Shown: piece after piece, positions 1 to 6,044 of the stretch | How the letters are laid out: each line of letters starts with the position of its first letter | How positions within the stretch are numbered: the stretch's first letter is position 1 | Source: an uncultured Methylococcaceae bacterium | GTDB taxonomy: Bacteria > Pseudomonadota > Gammaproteobacteria > Methylococcales > Methylomonadaceae | Assembly (NCBI GenBank): GCA_913009515.1 | Contig: CAJVYO010000074.1 | Coordinates: 1 to 7,690 of the forward strand | DNA: 7,690 nt | Reading direction: 5' to 3' | Translations under genes and position numbers: made by a program | The notes under the pieces: model-generated | The model's database searches: none | Seen by the model: only the letters and a program-made list of their open reading frames with translations | What the model was told of the DNA's origin: nothing

Positions 1-14
1 TGGGGTTTGTTCAG

Positions 15-332
15 TTATTTTTGTAAGGTAACCGCCGTACCATACGCCAATATTTCCGAGGCACTATTCATAATAGAGCTAGTGGTAAAACGCACATTAA
101 CAATAGCATCGGCATTACGTTTTTTGGCTTCTGCCACCATGCGAGCAATCGCAATATCTCGGGCATCGGCTAGCATTTCAGTGTAGCCACTAATTTCACC
201 GCCGACAATCGATTTAAGTCCTGCCATTAAATCACGGCCTACATGCTTTGATTGCACCACATTGCCGGCAACAATGCCTAAATTAGTGGTGATTGTTTTA
301 CCTGCAATATCAGGGGTCGTAGAAAATTCCAT
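15..332 (-). CDS. YbjQ/UPF0145 family protein (DUF74, putative heavy-metal-binding domain)
   Basis: This 105-residue protein matches the YbjQ/UPF0145 family over its full length (E. coli YbjQ is about 107 aa). Visible family hallmarks are the N-terminal G-x-V-V segment, R33-D34 followed by GLKSIVGGE (38-46), YTEML (50-54), the helix with AR and RM (57-65), ADAIV-x-VRF (74-82) and the ending AYGTAV (97-102). Family members are small soluble proteins that form pentamer-like rings. A metal-binding role has been proposed but not proven, so the cellular function is uncertain. There is no signal peptide or membrane segment. The gene is the last visible one of the pilZ-xseA-peptidase operon, starting 17 bp after the peptidase stop. 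The ATG is supported by an AAGGA ribosome binding site 8 nt upstream. The family assignment is firm; the function is not. Confidence 0.9.
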   Translation of the reverse strand: MEFSTTPDIAGKTITTNLGIVAGNVVQSKHVGRDLMAGLKSIVGGEISGYTEMLADARDIAIARMVAEAKKRNADAIVNVRFTTSSIMNSASEILAYGTAVTLQK

Positions 333-340
333 GCTTTAAT

Positions 341-345
341 TCCTT
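341..345 (-). promoter_or_regulatory. Ribosome binding site of the ybjQ-family gene
   Basis: Read on the minus strand the bases are AAGGA, 8 nt before the ATG at 332. They lie in the 17-bp gap after the peptidase stop codon. The site fixes the start of the ybjQ-family gene and is one of the clearest Shine-Dalgarno sequences in this operon. Confidence 0.65.
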
Positions 346-349
346 GAAT

Positions 350-1201
350 TTAGTGTTTGGGTGGTTCTGCTTGAGAAGGCGATAATTCATCAACAAACAG
401 TGCTGGATCTACTTTAGTTTTATTTAAATACACATTCCAATGTAAATGCGGCCCTGTGACACGGCCTGTTGAGCCAATTTCACCTAATTTTGTATTAGTA
501 GTCACCCTTTGTCCAGCGGTGACGGTTATTTTAGATAAATGAAAATAGCCGCTAATCAAGCCTTGTCCGTGGTCTAAAAACACGCTGTTGCCATTATAGT
601 AATAGTTGCCGGTGTTAATCACTACTGCAGAAGCAGGTGCATGAATGGCAGTGCCTGTCGGGGCGGCAATATCTAAACCGCTATGTGGATTTTTGGCTTG
701 ATTATTAAAAAAGCGTTTGAGTCCAAAAGGGCTGCTTAATCTGCCTTTAACGGGGATTTTAAAATTTAAGTGGCTGACAGCTTGAGCAGTCCAAGTATTG
801 AGTGCTTTATTAATGATAGGGCGTTCACTGCGGATACGTTTTAAATCGGTGGCAATGGGATTAACCATGCGTTTATTTTTGAGGGTAATATATTGTGCAG
901 GATATTGTTTGTCATACACTTTGAAATTAAATTGACTGCGATTAACACCCGATTTTACATTAATGCTGTAATCACCTGCTTTGGTTTTGAGCGGAATACC
1001 AATAACCGCCGTCCATGTGTTATCTTTTTTTACGATTAAAACGCGTTTTTTTTGAAAAAATACCTGTGGTGCAGGCGAGCTGGCTTTATATAAAGGGATA
1101 TTAACGATGCCGCCGGGAACGGCTAAATTTGTCGGTAAGTTATCGCTATAGACAAACGTGGGCAGTAAAGCGAAGAGCAGGTAAATTAAAAATTTAGTCA
1201 T
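350..1201 (-). CDS. Secreted M23-family (LytM-type) zinc metallopeptidase
   Basis: This 283-residue exported peptidase probably cleaves cross-links in peptidoglycan in the periplasm. Residues 1-19 form a signal peptide: Lys3, a hydrophobic core, then V-Y-S before Asp20 as the likely signal peptidase I site. Residues 20-95 resemble the beta-rich N-terminal domain common in this group. The M23 domain occupies about 147-270 and has every catalytic residue: H173-x3-D177 and H254 (of the H-L-H at 252-254) as zinc ligands, with H221 and H252 as catalytic histidines. It is therefore expected to be an active enzyme, not an EnvC/NlpD-like activator. The ATG at 1201 was chosen because it gives a clean signal peptide. 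A longer in-frame reading back to 1264 would lie within xseA and bury the signal. The gene overlaps the xseA end by 8 bp, so translation is probably coupled. Confidence 0.9.
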   Translation of the reverse strand: MTKFLIYLLFALLPTFVYSDNLPTNLAVPGGIVNIPLYKASSPAPQVFFQKKRVLIVKKDNTWTAVIGIPLKTKAGDYSINVKSGVNRSQFNFKVYDKQYPAQYITLKNKRMVNPIATDLKRIRSERPIINKALNTWTAQAVSHLNFKIPVKGRLSSPFGLKRFFNNQAKNPHSGLDIAAPTGTAIHAPASAVVINTGNYYYNGNSVFLDHGQGLISGYFHLSKITVTAGQRVTTNTKLGEIGSTGRVTGPHLHWNVYLNKTKVDPALFVDELSPSQAEPPKH

Positions 1202-2414
1202 GGGTAATGTCGGTAATTTTGCTGGTAAGTGTGCCTGAATGCAGACGAGTAGAGATCGTTTCACCGGTTTTAACTTGTTGGCTTGAATGAATTAATTCAT
1301 TCTGTGAGGTTTTCGTAATGCTGTAACCACGTTGTAAAATAGTCAAAGGGCTGGTTAAATTCAGTGATTGGCTCAAATAGGCTAAACTTTGTTGTTTATG
1401 CTGTAAGTTATGGGCTATCTGAGCATGCAGTCGAGATTGTAAGGTGGCAAGCTGTTGTTGATGTTGTTGAATTTTATTTTTAGGGTGATATTGCGTTAAA
1501 TCTTTATATAACCAATGTAGGTTCTGAATGTGTCGATTAAGGGTGTTATGAATTAATTGTTTTAGGTGTTGTTCTTGAGCGGTGAGTGCATTTTGTAGTT
1601 GACTAACATCAGGGGTGCTATGTTCTGCGGCCGCAGTAGGTGTTGCAGCCCGTAAATCAGCGACAAAATCGGCAATCGTGGTATCGGTTTCATGGCCAAT
1701 GCCGGTAATAATCGGTAAGCGACTTTTATGAATCGCTGTGGCGACAATTTCTTCGTTGAACGCCCATAAATCTTCTAATGAGCCACCGCCTCTTGCTAAT
1801 ATCAGTACATCACATTCTTTGCGTCGGTTGGCGGTTTTAATGGCTAAACTGATTTGATGTTTAGCATCAATGCCTTGTACCATGCAAGGATAAATAATAA
1901 GTGGAATACTCGGAAAGCGTCGTTTCAGCGTGGCTTGAATATCTCGAACGGCTGCTCCGGTTGCAGAAGTGATAATACCTATGGTGCGAGGTATGGTAGG
2001 AATAGGTTTTTTAATATCAGTCGCAAACCAGCCTTTATGGTCTAATTTTGATTTAAGCTCTTCAAATTGTTGATATAAAATACCCTCTCCCGTTTCTTGC
2101 ATCGCTTGTACGATTAATTGATAATCGCCTCGGGCTTCGTATAAGCTAACATCGGCTATGATTTTTACTTGTAAGCCGTTTTTAGGTTTAAACGTGAGTC
2201 GTTGTGCTTGATGTTTAAATAAGGCACAACGAATTTGAGATTGCTGGTCTTTGAGTGAAAAGTAATAATGACCTGATGCTGGCTGACTAAGATTAGATAT
2301 TTCACCAATGATAGTTGCCGCAAAAAAATGCTGTTCTAAGAGGTGTTTTACCTGACGATTAAGCTGTGAAACACTAAAAATAGTGGTGTCATGCGGTGCT
2401 TGATGTGAATACAT
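1194..2414 (-). CDS. xseA: Exodeoxyribonuclease VII large subunit XseA
   Basis: XseA is the catalytic subunit of exonuclease VII, which degrades single-stranded DNA from both ends to oligonucleotides together with several copies of the small subunit XseB. The N-terminal OB-fold (about 11-105) carries the typical GEISN (37-41) and G-H-Y-Y-F-S-L-K segment (48-55). The catalytic domain shows TSATGAA-x-RDI (149-159), ARGGGS-x-EDLW (207-217) and G-I-G-H-E-T-D (238-244) followed by RAATPTAAAE (255-264). The C-terminus has the conserved SPL-x3-RGYS (355-365). At 406 aa it is about 50 residues shorter than E. coli XseA (456). The loss lies in the helical stalk between about 270 and 350, with both ends conserved and no frameshift apparent. 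The ATG starts 2 bp after the pilZ stop, preceded by a GAG 5 nt upstream. xseB is not in the window. Confidence 0.97.
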   Translation of the reverse strand: MYSHQAPHDTTIFSVSQLNRQVKHLLEQHFFAATIIGEISNLSQPASGHYYFSLKDQQSQIRCALFKHQAQRLTFKPKNGLQVKIIADVSLYEARGDYQLIVQAMQETGEGILYQQFEELKSKLDHKGWFATDIKKPIPTIPRTIGIITSATGAAVRDIQATLKRRFPSIPLIIYPCMVQGIDAKHQISLAIKTANRRKECDVLILARGGGSLEDLWAFNEEIVATAIHKSRLPIITGIGHETDTTIADFVADLRAATPTAAAEHSTPDVSQLQNALTAQEQHLKQLIHNTLNRHIQNLHWLYKDLTQYHPKNKIQQHQQQLATLQSRLHAQIAHNLQHKQQSLAYLSQSLNLTSPLTILQRGYSITKTSQNELIHSSQQVKTGETISTRLHSGTLTSKITDITHD

Positions 2415-2416
2415 GA

Positions 2417-3199
2417 CTACTCAAGTGATTTCTTTTTATTCTCTCTTTGTACGTGTTGCATATAACGTTGAATCGCACTTTCGGTACTCGGTTTGTTGCC
2501 TATAAACAGCGTACCAATGAGTTTATTTTTATCAGGCTTATTGGCGTTTTGTGGAAAGATAGCCCGTATTTCTATATTAGCTGAAAAATCTTCAGCAGGA
2601 AATTCGTCGTCTTTAGGAATATAAATTTGACAGCCTATCGTCGAGTTCAGTTCGAGTGCATCTAAGCGTACTCTATTGACTTCTTCTTGTTCTACATTTT
2701 TTTCAGCTTCATAAAGAAGACATAGGCCTGTTAAGCTTAAATCATAAATATCGAAGGTATAGTGCTTAGTATGGATAATGCCATCGCGAGGGGTTTCAAT
2801 AGTGATAACACAGTGCGGCGGATTCATAATAGGGGTTTTAATACGATAAAACTGGCGTCGTTCTAACCAAAATATTTCATCGGGCATTGCTACTTTAAAC
2901 GTGTCAGAAAACCGTACTTTTGATATTTTTTCAACGGAAAAACGCACGCGAACACCTGACATCACCGTTTCAAAAAAAGCATGATTAGCATCGGCTAAGC
3001 GTTTATTGAGTTCTTTTTGAGAGGATTCATCAATAATAAAGACACGTTTTTTATTATCAACATCAAGAATACTGGTAATAAAAGAGCGTCCGCCAAAACT
3101 AACGGTAATCAAGCATTTGTTTCGCTCTAAAATATGGAGTTTGCGGGCAATTTCATTACTGTTTTTAACAGTAAATTGAGAATCATCATTGGTAGGCAT
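2417..3199 (-). CDS. YcgR-like PilZ-domain protein (c-di-GMP receptor, putative flagellar brake)
   Basis: This 260-residue soluble protein has the YcgR layout. An N-terminal beta-rich YcgR-type domain (about 15-108) is followed by a PilZ domain (about 112-240). Both c-di-GMP-binding signatures are intact: R115-x3-R119 at the domain junction and D153-x-S155-x2-G158. Ligand binding is therefore expected. In E. coli (244 aa) YcgR binds the flagellar motor when c-di-GMP is high and slows swimming. No flagellar gene is visible here, so the target could also be pilus or exopolysaccharide machinery. The C-terminus (about 245-260) is Lys/Arg/Glu-rich. It is the first gene of its operon, 2 bp upstream of xseA. 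No good ribosome binding site precedes the ATG, although a TATACT box lies about 20 bp before it. The domain call is firm; the motility role is by analogy. Confidence 0.88.
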   Translation of the reverse strand: MPTNDDSQFTVKNSNEIARKLHILERNKCLITVSFGGRSFITSILDVDNKKRVFIIDESSQKELNKRLADANHAFFETVMSGVRVRFSVEKISKVRFSDTFKVAMPDEIFWLERRQFYRIKTPIMNPPHCVITIETPRDGIIHTKHYTFDIYDLSLTGLCLLYEAEKNVEQEEVNRVRLDALELNSTIGCQIYIPKDDEFPAEDFSANIEIRAIFPQNANKPDKNKLIGTLFIGNKPSTESAIQRYMQHVQRENKKKSLE

Positions 3200-3219
3200 A
3201 AGTAGAACGTTTATATTTT

Positions 3220-3225
3220 AGTATA
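3220..3225 (-). promoter_or_regulatory. Possible -10 box for the pilZ-xseA-peptidase-ybjQ operon
   Basis: The minus-strand bases TATACT match five of six positions of the sigma-70 -10 consensus and lie 20 bp before the pilZ ATG. No convincing -35 element is found 16-18 bp further upstream. In a region this AT-rich the match alone is weak evidence. The predicted leader would be very short, about 14 nt. Confidence 0.25.
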
Positions 3226-3255
3226 AAAGGCTATTTTTATAGCAGAATTTCTCTT

Positions 3256-3261
3256 TATAAT
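3256..3261 (+). promoter_or_regulatory. Possible -10 box for the tusB-dsrC operon
   Basis: A perfect TATAAT hexamer lies in the divergent intergenic region, giving a leader of about 65-70 nt to the tusB ATG. It sits inside a short imperfect palindrome (CTCT at 3251-3254 against AGAG at 3262-3265), which could be a regulator site or chance. The -35 position holds only a T-rich run, so an activator or another sigma factor might be needed if this is the promoter. The rest of the 3200-3334 gap holds no coding sequence that I can support. Confidence 0.35.
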
Positions 3262-3334
3262 AGAGACTTTAATTTTGCCAATTATAGCATAGGGAGCCTT
3301 TTGGGTGACTTATAAAAAAGAGTAAGAATGAGTA

Positions 3335-3628
3335 ATGCTACACATTATTGAAATTAACAGGGTAGAGCATCAAATATTATTTAAGCGTATAGCCGTTGAT
3401 GATTCGCTGTTGTGGGTAGGCAATAGCGTTTTATCTTTAGCTAAAGCAGCTGATACGGTAAAAGTATTCAATACATATCTTAAAACACAGCGTTGGTATG
3501 TTTTAGAAGATGATTTACAGCGACGTGGATTATTAGCGGAAGAAATCATAGCCGGGGTGACAGTTATTAATTATCAAGCATTCGTCAATTTAACACTGGA
3601 ACATAGTGTGATTCAATCATGGAATTAG
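3335..3628 (+). CDS. tusB: TusB/DsrH family sulfur-relay subunit
   Basis: This 97-residue protein matches TusB/DsrH, one of the three small subunits of the TusBCD (DsrEFH) hexamer. That complex passes persulfide sulfur to TusE/DsrC for 2-thiouridine formation in tRNA or for sulfur oxidation. Visible signatures are the M-L-H start, D22-D23 leading into the GNSVLSL segment (29-35), VLEDDL-x-x-RGL (56-66) and the C-terminal INY-x-x-FV-x-LT through to Trp96. The protein contains no cysteine. In this family the essential persulfide cysteine lies on TusD/DsrE, so this subunit would need a partner. No tusC or tusD gene is adjacent; the upstream neighbour is the divergent pilZ gene. The stop overlaps the next gene by 10 bp. 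The family call is good; which complex it enters is not shown. Confidence 0.85.
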   Translation: MLHIIEINRVEHQILFKRIAVDDSLLWVGNSVLSLAKAADTVKVFNTYLKTQRWYVLEDDLQRRGLLAEEIIAGVTVINYQAFVNLTLEHSVIQSWN

Positions 3629-3930
3629 ATTGCAATGAACAGGGATTTTTATTGGATTATAGGCAATGGAATCATGAGGTGGCACTGTTATTAGCGGCAA
3701 AGGAACAGTTAGAATTAACCGAACAACATTGGGAAATTTTATTATTTATTCGCCAATTTTATCAAGACTATGATTATTTACCGAATGCCCGCGTTTTTAG
3801 CAAAGCCATTAAACAGGCGATAGGCTCTGAACAAGCCAGTAGCCGTTATTTATTACGTTTATTTCCTCAAGGCCCTTTAAAATATGCCTGTAAAATTGCA
3901 GGTCTACCTAAACCTCCTAGTTGTGTGTAG
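3619..3930 (+). CDS. dsrC: DsrC/TusE family sulfur carrier with both C-terminal cysteines
   Basis: This 103-residue protein belongs to the DsrC/TusE/DsvC family of sulfur carriers, which bind sulfur on a flexible C-terminal arm. Visible hallmarks are LTEQHWEIL (33-41), the F-I-R-x-F-Y segment (43-48), SRYL-x-RLFP-x-GP (75-86) and IAGLPKP (93-99). Penultimate Cys102 is the universal sulfur-binding residue. Cys91, 11 residues before it, corresponds to the second cysteine of true DsrC (Cys100 and Cys111 in Allochromatium vinosum), which E. coli TusE lacks. The protein is therefore DsrC-like, able in principle to form the disulfide or trisulfide forms. The N-terminus is about 6-9 residues shorter than usual, but an in-frame stop at 3604-3606 leaves ATG 3619 as the only start. 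It overlaps tusB by 10 bp with no ribosome binding site, which suggests translational coupling. Whether it serves tRNA thiolation or sulfur metabolism is unknown. Confidence 0.92.
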   Translation: MELDCNEQGFLLDYRQWNHEVALLLAAKEQLELTEQHWEILLFIRQFYQDYDYLPNARVFSKAIKQAIGSEQASSRYLLRLFPQGPLKYACKIAGLPKPPSCV

Positions 3931-3935
3931 TGAAT

Positions 3936-4679
3936 ATGGTTTATAAAAGTCTGCGTTTATTAGTGGTGTTATTAATGGCATCATCATTATCTGGGTGTTT
4001 TTATTGGTGGCGTGCCTATCAAACCTATGAGCAATTAGGTGATTTTGATGAATATTTTAAAATTGAATTTGCTGATGATTTTAAAGTTTCGTTTAAAGAA
4101 CCGAGGTTATACAGCGACGATATTGTTAATCTTGCTCATTTAAGGCCGAGTGAAGAACGTTTACTTGAGTCGGGCGAGCAGCGTTGGCGTTATATTTTTC
4201 GTAAAATTAACCAGCAGGGTGATTTTTCATTACCTGAGGTGGAATTTTATTGCCAGTTAGATATTAATCAGCATGATAAAGTAGCCGCAATTATTTTTTC
4301 TCCTTTATTTTTACACATTGCACCGCCTGAATTTTTAGCTTTATCGTTTCGTTCTTTGGGGGCGGGAAAAATTGATAAGGGTAATCGGCAGTTAAAAGTA
4401 AGTCCTGATGTATTGCCAAAAACGGGCACTGCGTTACCATTAAAGGCTGATGTAGTGGCTAAACTAGGCAAGCCTATTAGTATTGAAGTCTCAGAGCAGC
4501 AAGAAGCTTATCTTTATCATTTTAAACTAGAAGCTTATGAAGTCGATAAAGGTTATGAAAAAAGTACCTTAAGTGTTGTAAAACTTTGGTTTGATAAACA
4601 GTCCCATGAATTATCTAAAATGTCAGGACAGTTTGCAGGCTTAAAGATTTCAATTAATTATCAAAATTATAAGTTGTGA
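3936..4679 (+). CDS. Lipoprotein of unknown function, encoded after dsrC
   Basis: I do not recognise this 247-residue protein. Its N-terminus is a clear lipoprotein signal: Lys4 and Arg7, a hydrophobic core (8-17) and the lipobox L18-S-G-C21, so Cys21 should be lipidated. Phe at +2 argues against retention in the inner membrane, so an outer-membrane location on the periplasmic face is likely. The mature part is rich in aromatic and charged residues, lacks further membrane segments, and looks like a mixed alpha/beta soluble domain with a beta-rich end. ATG 3936, 5 bp after the dsrC stop, was chosen. GTG 3930, overlapping that stop, would add two residues, and TTG 3921 five. No start has a clear ribosome binding site, which fits coupling to dsrC. 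The tight position suggests co-transcription, but a link to sulfur transfer is inference only. Confidence 0.8.
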   Translation: MVYKSLRLLVVLLMASSLSGCFYWWRAYQTYEQLGDFDEYFKIEFADDFKVSFKEPRLYSDDIVNLAHLRPSEERLLESGEQRWRYIFRKINQQGDFSLPEVEFYCQLDINQHDKVAAIIFSPLFLHIAPPEFLALSFRSLGAGKIDKGNRQLKVSPDVLPKTGTALPLKADVVAKLGKPISIEVSEQQEAYLYHFKLEAYEVDKGYEKSTLSVVKLWFDKQSHELSKMSGQFAGLKISINYQNYKL

Positions 4680-4680
4680 T

Positions 4681-4684
4681 GAGG
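4681..4684 (+). promoter_or_regulatory. Ribosome binding site of the helical hypothetical gene
   Basis: GAGG lies 5 nt before the ATG at 4690, within the 10-bp gap after the lipoprotein stop. It fixes the start of the 321-residue protein and shows that it has its own translation signal, unlike dsrC and the lipoprotein gene. Confidence 0.6.
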
Positions 4685-4689
4685 TTGTA

Positions 4690-5655
4690 ATGGAGTTCCC
4701 TGATTATGTGCCAGCGATTGTGCGACGACAAGCTATTAGTTATTTATCAGGTGATGGCAAATATAATAAAGGCTGGATAAGTTCTTTAGCCGATTATGAA
4801 GCTGAGATTAAAAAAGCTAAAAAACTGATGCTTGAATATACCAAAACTTTCAAGGAATATGGCGGTGAGCATATTCCGCATAAATTAACCAATTTAAAAG
4901 TAGAGCAGGCTGATGTAGAAGAAAATTATCAGTCGATGAAACGTGATGCTCAGTGTATTAATCGTTTAATTCACGATGTGAGAATGGCATCGGTTTATGA
5001 AAGTTTGGTGTCATTATTTCCGCAAGCACTCAATAAAATAGACTTGTTTATTCAAATTGCGTGGAGTACGGCGATGCCGGTTACCTCATCGGAGTCTATG
5101 GATGCGAAAATTTTGAGTAAAGCCTTAGTGAAGGATATTGCTGAAACCACAGATGTATTAATTCATTTATTAGAACGACTGGTGGAAACCGATGTGATAT
5201 TACCGCCTGAGTTTTTTGATATTGCGATATTATTAGAACGTACCAGTAATCCAGAGCAGCGATTATGGAATGATGTCTCACCTACTTTATTAGGGAATCA
5301 ATCGGCAATGGATGAAGAGCAGGGTGATCATAATAAGGTGCGGCGTAATGCGATTAAAACCGCTTGGAAAAGTGCCCCGAACTTAGAAAATATATTAAAA
5401 ACCTTATCGAGTGCGGCGGAATCGTTTCATCCGGTCTTTGAGGAGCAGTTAGATAATATTGCGTCGGTACGGCATATTAATATTAAGCAGGTTTATCTAA
5501 AGGCATTTGTTGAGAATTTAGAGGAAGCGAATATTTACATTCCTGAAAATGCTTATGATGCCATTGCAGTTACGGCGGCGGTGATTATTAATAAACCCGA
5601 TATTGAGGTCAGTCGTTATGATGTGAATTATGCTTTTGCTCATCTCAACGCTTAA
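4690..5655 (+). CDS. Hypothetical helical cytosolic protein
   Basis: I do not recognise this 321-residue protein and assign no function. No signal peptide or transmembrane segment is visible. The sequence appears mostly alpha-helical. A Lys/Glu-rich, amphipathic, coiled-coil-like stretch occupies about 34-58, a second charged helical region 70-100, and Leu/Ile-rich helices 103-190. After a polar linker (about 203-218) come further helices to the end. It has a single cysteine, Cys89, with no conserved catalytic pattern apparent. It starts 10 bp after the lipoprotein gene behind a GAGG site, so it is probably the last gene of the tusB-dsrC operon. Its stop overlaps the convergent hslR stop by 4 bp, leaving no space for a terminator. 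Codon and base use resemble the neighbours, so recent transfer is not indicated. Confidence 0.8.
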   Translation: MEFPDYVPAIVRRQAISYLSGDGKYNKGWISSLADYEAEIKKAKKLMLEYTKTFKEYGGEHIPHKLTNLKVEQADVEENYQSMKRDAQCINRLIHDVRMASVYESLVSLFPQALNKIDLFIQIAWSTAMPVTSSESMDAKILSKALVKDIAETTDVLIHLLERLVETDVILPPEFFDIAILLERTSNPEQRLWNDVSPTLLGNQSAMDEEQGDHNKVRRNAIKTAWKSAPNLENILKTLSSAAESFHPVFEEQLDNIASVRHINIKQVYLKAFVENLEEANIYIPENAYDAIAVTAAVIINKPDIEVSRYDVNYAFAHLNA

Positions 5656-6041
5656 TTTTGTTTAAACTGATGAATCTGGCGACGTTGTTTTTTATTAGGG
5701 CGGTGACTGGGTTCTATGGGCAGAAAAGCACGTTGTTCACGTCGGGTAATCATCGCTTGCTCGCGCTTCTTTTGGCTGGCTTCAGTTTCTTGATACAACA
5801 ATACCGCTTCACTCGCGGGGCGACGATAAGCATTGAGTCCTAACACTGTAATATCCCAATAATAATCGTCCTTATGAATCAGGATTTGACTATTAATTTT
5901 GACCTCTTTACTCGGTTTAGTACGCTGTCCATTCAGTTGTATTTTTCCGCCTGCAATGGCTTCCGCAGCAAGTTTTCGTGTTTTAAAAAAACGAGCCGCC
6001 CAAAGCCATTTATCAAGCCGCAGTGTTTGCAGTTCAATCAT
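5652..6041 (-). CDS. hslR: Heat-shock protein 15 (Hsp15), S4-domain RNA-binding protein
   Basis: This 129-residue protein matches Hsp15 (E. coli HslR is 133 aa), which binds free 50S subunits carrying a stalled nascent chain and helps recycle them after heat stress. The S4 RNA-binding domain spans about 7-67, with the typical RLDKWLWAARFFKTR start (8-22) and the A-x2-A-I-x-G-G-K-I-x-L-N-G turn (26-38). A basic C-terminal extension follows, ending with the family-typical R114-P-x-K-K-x-R-R (114-121) and a helix. No domain is missing. The gene starts 3 bp after the rhodanese stop with a weak ribosome binding site, so the two are probably co-transcribed. Its end overlaps the convergent hypothetical gene by 4 bp. 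Confidence 0.95.
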   Translation of the reverse strand: MIELQTLRLDKWLWAARFFKTRKLAAEAIAGGKIQLNGQRTKPSKEVKINSQILIHKDDYYWDITVLGLNAYRRPASEAVLLYQETEASQKKREQAMITRREQRAFLPIEPSHRPNKKQRRQIHQFKQN

Positions 6042-6044
6042 GTG

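Noticed and set aside
1025..1060. Homopolymer runs in the peptidase gene (T7, then T8 next to A6) that could allow slippage or phase variation.
   Set aside because: The reading frame is intact and continuous through the runs, the region is AT-rich throughout, and the Lys-rich codons explain them.
1202..1264. A longer N-terminus for the M23 peptidase starting at 1264.
   Set aside because: The extra 21 residues lie inside xseA and would bury a normal signal peptide that starts at 1201.
1854..2045. A plus-strand open frame of 63 codons inside xseA.
   Set aside because: It lies wholly antisense to strongly conserved XseA sequence and its product resembles nothing; it is a shadow.
3328..3351. 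A seven-codon frame (ATG to TGA) overlapping the tusB start, a possible leader peptide.
   Set aside because: It has no ribosome binding site of its own, no attenuator-like codon run and no hairpin; it is likely chance.
3921..3935. A TTG start for the lipoprotein inside the dsrC end.
   Set aside because: ATG 3936 already gives a complete lipoprotein signal, and the added residues contribute nothing recognisable; GTG 3930 remains possible.
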